Source: Epiperipatus broadwayi
Lineage: Eukaryota > Onychophora > Udeonychophora > Euonychophora > Peripatidae
Direction of reading: 5' to 3'
NCBI GenBank assembly: GCA_028023455.1
Contig: JAQFVV010012400.1
Coordinates: 10,778,248 to 10,842,247, forward strand
Length of the DNA stretch: 64,000 bases
In this document: one piece after another, positions 1-11,503 of the stretch
Numbering within the stretch: the first letter of the stretch is position 1
Layout: each line of letters starts with the position of its first letter
Notes under the pieces: model-generated
Database searches by the model: none
What the model saw: only the letters and a program-made list of their open reading frames with translations
What the model was told of the DNA's origin: nothing
Translations under genes and position numbers: made by a program

Positions 1-1989
1 AATATTTATTTGTTAACAAAACTATGAAGTCATTGTTGTACTGAGGCAGGATCATAACTAATTTTTAAATATCAGTTATACAACATCATGGTTGCTAAAC
101 ATTATATTTATAAAATGCTGCACTAAATAATTATATTGTCTAAATTATTTGCCAAAATTTACATCATTCATTTCATCCAGATAACTTCTCAAAAACTTAG
201 AAGTCATAACTTCTCAAAAACTTAGAAGCCATATATTTCGAAGATTTATCCAATGACTTCTTTCTTTTTTCATTTACATAGCTTGTACAGTTCTTCCAAC
301 AGATCTTTCATAATTCTTTTTTTCTAAATAGATGTACTATTTTTTTATATCCATGCAATCAGTTTAGATTGGTTTAAAAACTTTAATGTAATTCTGAATC
401 TTAATTTTTTAATTTGATTAGTAATTCTGATTATCACTGGAGATTAAGATAGATTTAGTATAAGTAGTAGTGTTGAAGATTATTATTAAGCCAAAATTTT
501 GATGTATTGCATTTAAAATATTAAGCACATTCAACATAACTATCATTTAAACTGTCAATCATCAGCATACTATAAATCAAAAATCCAAGAAAATGAAGTT
601 CTTTTGATTTCAACTGATTCCAATTAAAAATTCCAACATTCAACATGTGTTTCATCTTGATCTCTGATTCATTAAGCCATCTACAAACCCTTCCAGATAA
701 CAGTCATAAAAATTAAAATTAGTGTTTGAGAAATATACATTTTTGTTTAACAACAATTTTTATTTCAACATCTCTCATTTCATCTTGATTAATCTACATA
801 ATATAAACAAGCTTTGGTAAACAATTAGCCAATTTCAACATTGCCAAGAATTTATTTAAATAACTGAATCAAATGCTTTGACTAAATCAATAAAAATAAT
901 ATATATAAATCACATTGTTTCCAATACTTCCTTACATTTTCTGGCCAACAAAAACCATGTCTATAGTATTTCTTGGTTATCTGAAATAACATTTCCTGGT
1001 AACTATCCATCTACAGCTAGAAACAGTGTTCAACAACATCCTTGAAAGTTTATTGTAATGGGTAGTAATGAAGTTTGGTAATAGTTGCTGCAAATTAGAA
1101 TAATAGAAGCATTTTATAATCAGATGGCACAACTTTATGATTTCATATATTCCTAACAAATTCCAATATTTTTGAAGCTTCTCCACAATACCAAAGTGCT
1201 TTATTGAAAAAAATATAGAAATGATGGAGGCAACTGTGGCAGCACTGTAGGAGTCTGACAGCTTTCTTGTCAAAAAGGAAAACTACATAATATTATAGTC
1301 ATGTAGTTATATTTTGCAGTCAATATTTTATCAATCATGAGATAAACCTAATTAAACTGAAATCATCACTATTCAGCTAAGAATAGGTCAATACCAATTT
1401 ACAGATAACTAGTGGAAAGCTAAATCGTTTGGTTATTGATTAATTCAATTAAAATAAAAACCCAAGTCTGTTAACTAAAACTATTTCAAAAATTATAAGA
1501 TTTTAAGTGATGAATTCTCTTAGTGATATGTTCATTAAATTCAATTAAACATCTCACTAATGACACCCTCCAACCTCAAAATAGATAACGATGAAAGTAC
1601 TTTTGGCTATGGCCTGAATTATTTATTAGGAAAGCAGTACAGTTTAACATTTGTGACATCAAACGTATAGAAATCCTTTTACAGCCTGATTTAAATGGCT
1701 TATATATATATATATGTACATATACATACATAATAGACTGAAATAAAATAAAAATAATGAAAAGGTAAATGATATGGAGATACCTAAAAGCCTGGACTTT
1801 TATTTCTCAGAATATTTTAACTCAATGTTTTTAAAGTGCGAAACTACTGTTGAAATAACAGATTAAAACAATTATACATAATATTTATTGCAATTGAGTA
1901 ATTCTTGAACTGTTTTGATAGAACAGGTAGATTACAAATGTTAATGTTATTAAAATAGGTTATACATTGTACAAGCTTAACACCTGCAT
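1..1989. other. AT-rich non-coding DNA
   Basis: No convincing gene or mobile-element protein is visible on either strand. Short open frames here have AT-driven composition and no family motif. A 25-bp tandem duplication (181-230) and a short TA run near 1700 are the only structures noted. Confidence 0.6.
181..230. repeat. 25-bp unit, two tandem copies
   Basis: The unit starting ATAACTTCTCAAAAACTTAG occurs at 181-205 and again at 206-230, with one mismatch near the end. It is a simple local duplication with no sign of function. Confidence 0.9.
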
Positions 1990-2060
1990 TTATATATGTA
2001 ATATATGCAAGATTCGAACTCAGACTTTCACACGACCCGGTATAATTACTGTTGATCTTT
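1990..2060 (-). mobile_element. possible SINE fragment (B-box only)
   Basis: Read on the minus strand, this stretch contains GAGTTCGAATCTTGC, which resembles a pol III B box (GGTTCGANTCC). No clear A box or full tRNA fold is seen, so it may be a SINE remnant or chance. Confidence 0.35.
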
Positions 2061-2165
2061 TTCAACTATATGAATTAATAATAACGTGAAAGGCTAAAAC
2101 CTTTGACAGAAGCGCCTTAAAAAATGTTTATATGACAGCCAATCAGATGTAATAATGACTTTTAC
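2061..2165. repeat. dispersed repeat, copy 1
   Basis: Shares two blocks with 18975-19102. The block GACAGCCAATCAGATGTAAT is in the same orientation. The block AACGTGAAAGGCTAAAA is in the opposite orientation in the other copy. It is probably part of a non-autonomous element whose limits cannot be set from two copies. Confidence 0.7.
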
Positions 2166-3874
2166 TATGAATTCTGTATAGTAATTTTGGTTTGCAAATC
2201 TTCTTCTTTCATCATTTTTTTGCATCATCAACAGGTGATTTACAATTCAACTATTAAACAATTACTTTTTACTAAGTTACATATTTTTTTAGAATCTTTG
2301 CCAGAGATATTTATCAAATTAAATGATGAAAATAGTCACAAGCCAAATGCTATCTTTAGAAATTTTCACGTTTTATTTGTTGGATAATATCAAGAAAACT
2401 CTTATTTTTTAAATATCTAGTGATATATACATATATCTTTCTTGAATTTAACTGTAGTTGAGAAATTAACCGAAAGTACTGTGGATTGAAAGACTGTATA
2501 TAATAGCTAATTACTGTTATATTTATTATTTTTAATGTTTTATATATATATGAATACACATGCCCTTTATCAAAAACACCACTACACGTATATGTACTAT
2601 TTCCATAACCTGTGGATTAGGTTTTGATCTGTAAACTTTGAAATTTTTTTCCAACACGTAAAGGCTTAGAAATTTTTTTCCATACAGATGTCTCACAGCT
2701 AATTAACATATCCATCTAACAATGAGTCGGCAAATGGATATTCAGCTATACTTAGCAAAAGTTAAAGTTCCAAGTTAATAGGAATTTATCAAACGAGTAC
2801 CACTGAGCTATTTATAAAACATACGTCGAAATATAATTCTCCTTTTATTACTGTGATAAGGGAGCCATGCTTCTACCGACTGCTTATAGTTATCTGCGCT
2901 TTATATGCACAAATAATGCTAATTTTAAATTCTTATAATTATTTCATAAATAATATACTATATACAGAATTATGAGTAAATAATGCCACATAAACGTGAA
3001 CGCATTATTTTCTAAATAAAACTAGTTATTGTCAGTAAATGATAAATATAAATATGAGTGCGTTATCTTACAACTCTAATTATTAACTCACCACAGAAAA
3101 AAAGATGGGGGTTGTGTATCATGACTTTGATATAACAATGTTTATTAAAAAAGTTAAAATGACTCTCAGTTTACTGTTTCAGCAGAGTTCTTATTAAACC
3201 ACTGCTTTGTCCTCTATCATGTCAAAGCTCCAATTACAACTTGATGCCGCTGTCACAGTACTGCTTCCTCGCTTTTTTTTTCTAAAGATGAGGGAGGCTG
3301 AGGCTGTTGTAACCTGTTATTAGAGAATCCAACTGGAGAACTGATAAACAATACACAGTTATGCCCAGCATATGTTGGAACAAAAGGTAAGTGGGGACAA
3401 ATTCATCACTGTCAAGCTAGTATTCCAGCTCTGTCAAAATTATAGGAGTGTTCATATTCTATCCCCATCAGCTAAAGCATCTTGCTTTGGGCTCTAAGTT
3501 CCCAAAAGTTTTGGCAATTGTGGCTAATTTGTTTCCAATTTCAGCCCCTATCAACTTATCTTTATGAAAGATACAAAAGAAAAAAAGTAGGTAGTTTGCT
3601 TGTTCTGCTTGAGTTTGAAATTATAGAAGCTGCAAGAGATATTAAAAGGAGAGGCGTTAGAATAGAAAATAGCTAATAGAAATGTCTAGTTTTTTTTTTT
3701 TAAACATAGTATTTGGAAAAGTAAGATGTATGTGCGTATATATAGAGAGAGACCTACTATAATTATTGACACGTTTTACGTTGCTAGTCAATTTTTTTGC
3801 TGTCAGTTTTAAAAAGCAACACATTCATTCATGCACAGCTACACATATGTATTTACTGTGTATGGAAATAATCT
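2166..3874. other. non-coding, nothing recognised
   Basis: AT-rich sequence with short homopolymers. 2690-2760 resembles the tail of the tRNA-related SINE family described at 3875-4060 and 59300-59490 (ATGGATATTCAGCTATACTT). No gene signal was seen on either strand. Confidence 0.5.
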
Positions 3875-4060
3875 TATGGTTAAGTTAGCGCATCTGCTTA
3901 CAGTGCTTGAACTGTTATTGAAACGGGTTGGGACTTAACTTTTTTTTTTAATACAAAAGAATTTCCTCCTCAGGATTACTTTTGTTATATATTCAGTTTA
4001 TAGCTATCCAATTATTGGTCCTACATGGATATTTAGCGATTCTTAGGGAATGGAAATCGA
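3875..4060 (+). mobile_element. tRNA-related SINE
   Basis: A tRNA-like head (3875-3940) carries GTTAGCGCATCTGC, an A-box-like block, and GAAACGGGTTGGGACTTAAC, a decayed B-box region. A T-rich linker follows, then a body ending in GGATATTTAGCGATTCTTAG. The same head-to-tail order and spacing occur at 59300-59490 (+) and 17945-18125 (-), which supports one SINE family rather than chance boxes. The copy is old and diverged. Confidence 0.6.
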
Positions 4061-4998
4061 TCGTCTACTCATCAACTGGCATCGGACGAGTCTAACATAT
4101 TACCTTCTCCGTTTCTCTGAGAAGGTAATGCAGAAAAAAAATTCCACTCTTCAAAAAGGAATCAAAGTTTACCTTTTATACTCTATAATTTTATACGTAA
4201 AACATTTATATATATAACATTCAAATCACCCTTCACAACGTTAAGACATTTCCGCAACACCCTCTGTATTATGATATACATATATGATTATTCCAAATAA
4301 TTCTTAGTAATTTCACTTTTTCTACAAACGTTTCATAATTCTTCATGTCCTAATCGCATTAATAGATGAATATTAAAAAAATCAAAGTTTCATTGCAAAT
4401 GTATTTATTCTTAAGACCTACCCTATGTAAACATTACCCACTCATGAGCCAATTGCCTACAATTTTTTTAGTTGTACTCAAGACTTGAGTTCTAGAAAGT
4501 TGTGGTGACAGCTTACCTTCTATTAATGGTCAATAATTGGGTGTTTTAGCTATTCTTAGCTAGAAATTTAACTTTAAAATAATCATTAAAATTTGGCAAC
4601 AACAGAACTTACTAATAATTTCTCAATATTTTAAAAAGATTTTGAAAATAATATTTTTTTTTACAGTGATACATTAAAATAATTACCATACATAAAATCG
4701 AGTAACATACAGACAGAATTTAAATATGTCTCTGTATCTTTTTACAGGGTCAATGCCTTTCCAATAGCTTTCTTAAAAACAATGAATAAGCCATTTTTCA
4801 TCATAATTATGGAATGATACGTAGTTTTAGTAATTTACCTTCTAGTCAGTGATTGGTAACTATTCATTTACTGATACATTTTTGATCACCAGCCAGATTG
4901 GCTATAATCATCTATCTAAAAGAACAATATAAAAAAAAAATTCTGAAGCCACTCTAACCTGAATAAAAACTGCCCAGGTTGTGGGAATAATGTATATA
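4061..4998. other. non-coding, nothing recognised
   Basis: AT-rich. There is a short perfect hairpin, TACCTTCTC pairing with GAGAAGGTA, at about 4100-4127, and a SINE-tail-like block near 4520-4570 (TAGCTATTCTTAGCTAGAAA). No coding signal. Confidence 0.45.
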
Positions 4999-5684
4999 AT
5001 AAAATAAATTCTACAAGAGTATGTAGATAATTTTCAAATATTACAATATTTATTGCTTTGCTAAGCCAGGCTTTCCATATGTGCATCTTTGTCAAAGTAA
5101 AACTAAAGTGAATGTTAGCAAATATATTAGCATAGCCTCATGTGTATAAATGCACATTAAACTAGTCACTGATAAAAATAGATTTGCTTAAAATAGAGAA
5201 TCACTCAGCATGCTTATTATAACAGCTAAATACCACAGTGCTTATAGCTCAGTATTTATAGACAGACTATGAGAAAAAATCTGATCATTTCTTTAAATGT
5301 GCTGATATTTAAAATTATTTGCCATGAAAATAATAATAAAAAATGAAAAGTAAAATAAGTGTGGCACATAATTAACTCTAAGAACTCCATAAATATATAA
5401 CAGCCAATTGCATTCCTCTTAGTAAACCCTGGTCATTTGATCCAGTGATATAGCCAATTACTATGTCAATTTACAAATGCAAATATTCGAATCTATTATA
5501 ATTAGTAACTAGTTTATGCATGAGAATATGCTAATACATTTGCTAATATAAACTTGGGTTGTGCTCTGACAAAAAACATATACCCGCATCAAAAATCTGG
5601 CTTAGCAAAGTAATAAATATTGTTTTAAATTTATTACAGTAATATTTAATAATTATCTACATATTCTTGTAGAATTTATTTTAT
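4999..5684. repeat. fold-back element, about 200-bp inverted arms
   Basis: The left arm (4999-5198) and the reverse complement of the right arm (5480-5684) align along their length. Shared blocks include AAAATAAATTCTACAAGA, TATGTAGATAATT, TTGCTAAGCCAG and TAGCAAAT.TATTAGCATA. Divergence looks like 15-25% with small indels, so this is an old insertion rather than an assembly artefact. The roughly 280-bp spacer has no coding potential. It is most likely a non-autonomous DNA transposon or fold-back element; no target duplication was found. Confidence 0.8.
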
Positions 5685-6006
5685 ACTACCTATGGTATAT
5701 ACATATATTATAATTTATATATTGTGCTATATATTTTTAGTTCCATAGTCAGTAATATCACTTAACAATATGTAACTTTAAATTGTTTTATCTTATTGAG
5801 ATAGCAAAATGCCATATATATATGATAAACAAATTTCAACTAAATAATGAAAACTTTTCATTTATTTTTCTATAAAATAAATATAAACTCTTATGAGAGT
5901 GATAAAAATTATATTTTTTGCTAAATTTAACTTTTTTTTTGTAAAAATTTGAAAAAAAAATCTTTTTTTAAAATAATTTTTAGTTTAAAAATACACAAAT
6001 ATATTT
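5685..6006. other. AT-rich non-coding DNA
   Basis: Above 80% A+T with homopolymer runs and no recognisable feature. Confidence 0.6.
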
Positions 6007-6020
6007 TATTTATTAAAAAT
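6007..6020. repeat. 14-bp target site duplication (left)
   Basis: TATTTATTAAAAAT lies immediately outside the 3' end of the LINE at 6021-7945 and is repeated exactly at 7934-7947. This fits target-primed reverse transcription. Confidence 0.85.
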
Positions 6021-7500
6021 CATCATCATCAACCATTATCAATCCACTGCAGAGTGAAGGTCTTTCCAAGTTCAATCCATTTTCTTCGATCTTTAGCTTC
6101 TCTTCTCCACATCACCCCTCACACTTTCTTATTTCATCCATCCATCTCACTTGTAGTCTCTTTCTGGGTCTTTTATAATCTCTTTGAATCCAGTTTAAGA
6201 TTTCAATTGTGCATCTATTATCATCTCTTCTAGCAATATGTCCAGCCCAACTCCACTTCAGTCTTTTAATTTTTTCAATGAGGTCAGTAACACCTGTTTA
6301 CTTACCCATATATAGCATTTTTGATCTCTTCTTGTTACTCCTAACATGCATCTCTCCATATTTTTTGAGTGGTCTGAAGTCTCTGTATTGCTCTTCTATT
6401 AAGTATCCAAGTCTCAAATCCATAAGTAAAAACTGGTAAAACACATTTATTAAATACCTTCTTTTTTAAACACATAGGCATATTTCCTTTTAGTATCAAG
6501 TTATTTCTACCAAAAGCATCCAACCAAGTTTAATTCTATGATTAATTTCATCCATTATGTTGCCAACTGTATTAATAATCTGGCCAAGGTATTTGTAACT
6601 GTTAACTTCTTCTAACTCATCATAATCAATCTTAATTTTCTTATTTTGAGAAAATCCATTAAACATTACTTTAGTCTTTTTAACAGTTATCTTTAATCCT
6701 ACTTTCTTACTTTCATCTGATAACTCCTGCAGTATTTTCTGCAGCTCTAAAGCATTATTTGCAAAAACAATAACATCATCTGCAAAATCTAAATGAGTTA
6801 AATAATCTTCATTTACTTTCACTCCTTCCACAAAATACTTCTTGCAGCACTGCTGCAAAAAGTTTTGGAAATATGGAATCACCATGAATACACCCTTCTC
6901 AATGTTGATTTTCCCAGTATCGTTATGTAATTGTTGCTGCTGCATTTTATAAATATTTTTTAAAATATAACAATATCCTGAATTGATGATCCAATGCTTT
7001 AATCATGAAGAAATATTTATAGAATCAAATGCCTTTTCATAATCTACAAATCCGAAGCATAATGACAATTCATATTTACTTGTTCTTTCTAAAACTTCTC
7101 TCAATACCTGGATATGATCTACTGCACTAAAACCACTTTTAAATCCAGATTGTTCTCTTGGTTGGTGGAAATCCAATTTCTCTGTAGATAAGTTGTAATT
7201 ATCTTGGTAAAAATTTTGCATAAAATTTATAAAGGGCTGATCTATAATTTCTAATATCTTCTTTATTCACCTTTTTAAAATATTAATGTTAATACTGCAT
7301 TTTTCCAATCATCTGGTACATCTTTATGATTTAGACATTTGGTATATAACTTTGCTAAAAAACTTTCTATTTCTTCACTTGCTTCTTTTAATATATCAAT
7401 TATAATTCCATAATTATCTGGAGCTTTTTCTTTCTTCATCCATTTAATTGCATTTCTCACTTCTTCATATAAAATTCTGGGCAATTCTGAAGATGTAATA
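6021..7500 (-). pseudogene. RTE-type reverse transcriptase, broken
   Basis: Reads from 7500 down to 6021 in several frames. In order: an RT finger region with EVRNAIKWMKKEKAPDN; a palm region with FGFVDYEKAFDSI, where the first catalytic Asp is expected; FADDVIVFANN, the catalytic FADD motif; KKTKVMFNG; EVNSYKYLGQII; LPVFTYGFETWILNRRAI; and WAGHIARRDDNR near the C terminus. These are the landmark blocks of RTE-clade LINEs, in the right order. Open segments at 7275-7595, 7003-7221, 6496-6945 and 6341-6523 are separated by frameshifts and stops, so the copy cannot encode a working enzyme. The apurinic endonuclease is absent. Confidence 0.9.
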
Positions 7501-7945
7501 GATATAGATTTAAATGAAATTAATATGAAAATAACTGATATACTTTTAAAAGCTGCAAGGAAGATAACTGGTAGAAAAAAGCAGCAATTGACCAATAAAA
7601 TTTATACTGAGACTATGAAGAAAATAAGAAATATGAAGATATACAAAAATGATGCATTAAAAAGGATTGAATATCTTGAATTTTGTAAAATGGTGCTGGA
7701 AAAGAGTTGAAAATGATATAATAATGTAAAACTGTGAACTAGCAAGGAAAGCTGTAGAAGAGAATAAAAGTCTCAAGAGTGTAAAACAACATTTTTGGTA
7801 TTGGTAGGAAATTTATTTCTGCAATAAGAAAAAAAGATGGAATTATTATTAAAAAGAGAGATGACATCCTGAAATGGGTAGAAGACTTTTATCAAGAATT
7901 ATACAGTAATAAAGAACAAGTACCTCCTATATCTATTTATTAAAA
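7501..7945 (+). pseudogene. RTE LINE endonuclease-RT linker, inverted part
   Basis: The open segment from 7525 begins MKITDILLKAARKITG and continues to ...LEFCKMVLEKS at 7710. Frame-shifted continuation gives CELARKAVEENKSLKSVKQ, then DGIIIKKRDDILKWVEDFYQ and LYSNKEQVPP. This is the linker between endonuclease and RT in RTE-type LINEs, where AARK.TGK.K, RIEYLELCK and EEFY.ELYSS-like blocks are common. It lies on the opposite strand from the RT half of the same insertion. There is no functional start and several stops. Confidence 0.8.
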
Positions 7946-7947
7946 AT
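7934..7947. repeat. 14-bp target site duplication (right)
   Basis: Exact second copy of TATTTATTAAAAAT (first at 6007-6020). It overlaps the end of the inverted LINE segment by a few bases of microhomology (TATT). Confidence 0.85.
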
Positions 7948-9021
7948 ACTACCTTTTAAAACATGTTTTTACTTTTGTTAATTAAAAAATATTTCAATAA
8001 TTACAAAACATTTTGATAAGGAGTTAATTGATTGTTTATCAATCTTTCTAAGTGAAAATAATTAAACAATGATGTCAACCATGTCTAAAGATTAAAGGGA
8101 AAAAATTGTAAGTTATTCCTTTTAATAAAGTTCTTACTAGAACTTAGAAACACATCTCAGTAAAGATCATTACCTAGAGAAATCTATAAGGAAAAAAACT
8201 TATTTAAACTTTAAGTGATCATTTAAACAAACATTTCTCAGATTGTTTTCTAGATATCCAACACGATGAAAACTGCATAATAAGCAATATTTTCAAAATT
8301 CAAAGTGTAGAAAAATGCAGCCTACATATATTGTGTTAATAGTCAATTTTATTGTTGTCATTATATGGAAATTAACCCATAAAAGTATCTAGTCAAAATA
8401 AAGACTTTACCTTTAAGTTATAATAAAAATCTCTAAAATAGAATGCCCAATAAAAGCAAATTACAGAAAGTGCTTTTAAATACTCATTTTTTTTATATCA
8501 TTTTTAAAATGTCTATTAATTTCATTTTAAGTGCATTTAATTAGTTTATGTTTATTATACCCTTTCATCCAAACTGAAATCAACAAGTGCTTTAAAATTA
8601 AATAATAAATCAAGCATATTGATTATTCCTATATACACGAATATATATAATCAAAACTACTCCCAATCCAAAATTAAACCAGACCAATGAAGTGGTAAAT
8701 GTATCCAATATTAACTAAAAAAATTATATTCAATAAATTTATTTCTTTTATAAAAATACTTAGTCTAAAAATTATGAATCTTAAGAAAAAAAAGTAAATA
8801 GTAAATGGTGCATCTTTAATAAAAAGTGAAAGTTTAGATATTTTTGCCTGATTTACAAAACAGACACTGTGTCATTTGTCAGTCATTTATAACGGTATAA
8901 CGCATTTTGAGACAACTCTTACAACTTTGCCATTTTTGTGTGTTTTACATCATAGTAGAGTTGTCTGCCAATCCTTTGTATATGTATTAAATGGATTATG
9001 TCCTGTACATGAGGGGTCATA
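7948..9021. other. AT-rich non-coding DNA
   Basis: No gene or element proteins. 8909-8918 (AGACAACTCT) and about 8955-8965 (AGAGTTGTCT) form a small stem. Confidence 0.5.
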
Positions 9022-9036
9022 TTGACCTTAGGTCAA
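9022..9036. other. 15-bp palindrome TTGACCTTAGGTCAA
   Basis: Two AGGTCA half-sites in everted orientation, spaced by one base. It abuts the repeat starting at 9037. The layout resembles a nuclear-receptor response element, but a single copy in repeat-rich DNA is weak evidence of function. Confidence 0.3.
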
Positions 9037-9360
9037 CATGTGTGTGACAAGAATCTCGGCCTCAGGGTGGTCTTCAAACATTCCATCCATCAGATTTTCA
9101 ATTGGATGGATGGTTGAAGAGTTGGAGTGTGGAGTAGATTGAAGCCTGTCCATTAAAGTATGAGGATTGGCTATCTTAATATATATCTGAGCACTTATAG
9201 CATATATATGTGGAGATGTTAATCTGGACCAACTGATGATTGCTGGTTTAGCATGAAATACGTATATTGGTGATTATTTATCTTTTCAACATAAATGTGT
9301 TTAAGGGTATCCGTGTTATGAGATAGTGTGGAGAGTGGTGGGTCATGTGAAAGTCTATTC
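9037..9360 (+). repeat. dispersed repeat family A, copy 1
   Basis: The first 210 bp (9037-9247) are almost identical to 10182-10392. Both start CATGTGTGTGACAAGAATCT and contain GTGTGGAGTAGATTGAAGCC. The downstream part (GGACCAACTGATGATTGCTGG, then GAAATACGTATATTGGTGAT and GAAAGTCTAT at the end) matches the right arm of the palindrome at 61072-61467 and units near 35 and 37 kb. It is a non-coding repeat, presumably non-autonomous. Confidence 0.85.
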
Positions 9361-10181
9361 TTATATACCCTATATATTTAATAATTTTAATACAGTTTTT
9401 TTTTACAAAGAAAAAGCTCATAATTTGGTACAAAGCTTTAATATATTTTAAAGAAAACATGCTTTTTTTTTCAAACGATAAAAATTTTAATTATTTTTCT
9501 GATAGAATTTTTTTTTTTTTTTGTAACATCAGTTATTTAATAAAATAAAATGAAGCTTTGAATGTTTTCAAAACATTGAAAGCATTTTATCAATCATTCA
9601 CGATCAGTTTTCTTCAAATCTTGATTCTGTTCCCATTAATTAATGTTCAAATAGAACTGATATATTTGCAATGGGATAAAGTTCTATAAAAATTTAAATA
9701 TAAGTAGAATTTTTTTTATAAAAATCTAAATATAAAAAAATGTATCAATTTCAATATTTTTAACTTGCCTTTTCATTCAACTTATTTTTGCACCCAACAC
9801 TTTTAATAATGAATATCCATAAAACTGATCAAGATTAATTATTACTGGTTTGAAAGCGATATTAAAGATCTTAGCAACAAGTGGATCATCTGGCATGAAC
9901 AAATTGATTGATAAATAATACAAAACAATCTCATTTTTCAATGATTATTGTACTTGATTTATACAATTTTAATTACAATTATTAATTATATTATATGAGT
10001 TTTTAACTTTCAGTATGCACTTGTAATTAAATATAAATGCATGGAAGCATGATTAAGGTAAAACTTGTACATTGTTTACTGGGAAGTGAGATATACAACT
10101 CCCTCAGCATGGGACTTTTTTATGTGCACTTAATGAAATTCACTAAACATATTTTCAATATCCTATAAACAATATCATAAT
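9361..10181. other. AT-rich non-coding DNA
   Basis: Poly-T and AT-rich sequence. No feature recognised on either strand. Confidence 0.6.
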
Positions 10182-10392
10182 CATGTGTGTGACAAGAATC
10201 TCGGCCTCAGGGTGGTCTTCAAACATTCCATCATCAGATTTTCAATTGGCTGGACAGTTGAGGAGTTGGAGTGTGGAGTAGATTGAAGCCTGTCCATTAA
10301 AGTATGAGGATTGGCTATCTTAATATATATCTGAACACTTATAGCATATATATGTGGAGATGTTAATCTGGACCAACTGATGGATTGCTGGT
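10182..10392 (+). repeat. dispersed repeat family A, copy 2 (truncated)
   Basis: Near-identical to 9037-9247, differing by a few substitutions and small indels, but it lacks the downstream part present in copy 1. Such high similarity inside decayed DNA implies a recent duplication or two recent insertions of the same source element. Confidence 0.9.
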
Positions 10393-10987
10393 GAATTCTA
10401 GATAAAAAAATGTGGTATAAATGCTATTTAAATTGTATGTAAATGAGGTGGTTCTATATATTCTACATTTTAAAGAGGGGGAAGAAAAATTAATTTTTTT
10501 GTTGATAGCAGTGGCAGTATATGTGATATGTCAGAGTTTTTTTACTTTACACTTGTAGGTTTGAACATGTGATCGAGCTTGTTTTCATGATCCAAAAATA
10601 TGAATTAGTGATCAGGATTATTTTTGGCTCTTTTATATAGATGTTAGTACTGGGAGATTCTGGTTTCCAGGCAGGTGTGAGATTTTCTGAAGTAAATCAC
10701 ATTGCAATTAATCTGATTACATAAATCTTGTATAAGGTTTGGGGAGTTTGTTCAGGGGGGAGTTTGTCCTCAGACTTGTTGATTAATCAATTTAATGTTG
10801 GTGGGATGTGAAGACTATAATTATTTAATTATGTTGAGTATTTTCTCTCTTTTTTCACCTCTGCAATGACATCTGTCTAGCAGAATAGGTAGTCTGCCTT
10901 ATATGTACATAAAACAAAAATGAGATTAAAATTAGTAAAATAAACAATCAAATTCACCACTTCCTTTATTTTGCTATAATTATCTTG
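10393..10987. other. non-coding, nothing recognised
   Basis: AT-rich, slightly G-rich plus strand. No gene-like signal. Confidence 0.55.
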
Positions 10988-11503
10988 TATAAATGTAATT
11001 TATTCATTTGTACTTTAAACACTTTTTAGCAAAATCCTTTTATTGTACATATTTTCATACACAATCTTATGTTTCAACTGTCATGCAGTCTTCTTCAGAG
11101 CTATGATATAAGGAACAAAATAAAATACATAACTATATAAATAATATAAAAAATGTAAATTAAAAAAAAGCATAAAATGTAATAAAACATAACAAAACTA
11201 AAATAAATATAATCAAACCCAAATATTTATATTGTATATTTTATTTTATATTAACTGGATTATTTTATTTGGATTTGATTATATTTATTTCAGTTTTAAT
11301 ATGTTTTGTTATATTGTATGTTTTTTTTATTATGGTATTATTTATATAGTTATATATTTTATTCTATTTTGTTCATTATATCATAGTTCTGAAGAAGACT
11401 GCAGGACAGTCAAAATGTAAGATTGTGTATGCATATATATACACTAAAAGATTTTTGCTAAAAAGTGTTTAAAATACAGTGAATAAATTGCATTTATATA
11501 AAA
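10988..11503. repeat. 515-bp palindrome, PLE-like ends
   Basis: Left arm 10988-about 11225 and right arm about 11226-11503 are reverse complements with about 15% divergence and almost no spacer. Facing outward in each arm is CTGAAGAAGACTGCA, followed by GACAGT and, in the left arm, GAAAC. The blocks TTTTTAGCAAAATC and GTAATTTATTCATT recur in mirror image. The CTGAAGA/GAAAC layout resembles the terminal repeat of Penelope-like elements, so this may be an inverted pair of non-coding PLE termini. There is no protein coding. Confidence 0.8.

Larger units (their letters stand above)
6021..7945 (-). mobile_element. 5'-truncated, 5'-inverted RTE-type LINE
   Basis: A non-LTR retrotransposon remnant. 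The 3' part (6021 to about 7500) reads on the minus strand and holds the reverse transcriptase (RT) and C-terminal region. Its 3' end is a (GATGAT)-type tail, seen as ATCATCATCATCAACC on the plus strand. The 5' part (about 7497-7945) reads on the plus strand and encodes the linker that normally precedes the RT. The two halves meet head to head near 7500. An exact 14-bp repeat, TATTTATTAAAAAT, flanks the whole unit. The plus-strand half ends ...VPPISI and the minus-strand half begins ISITSSELP, so the two pieces were once adjacent. Together these mark a single insertion that underwent twin priming. The protein similarity is to the RTE-like reverse transcriptases common in invertebrates. Confidence 0.9.
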
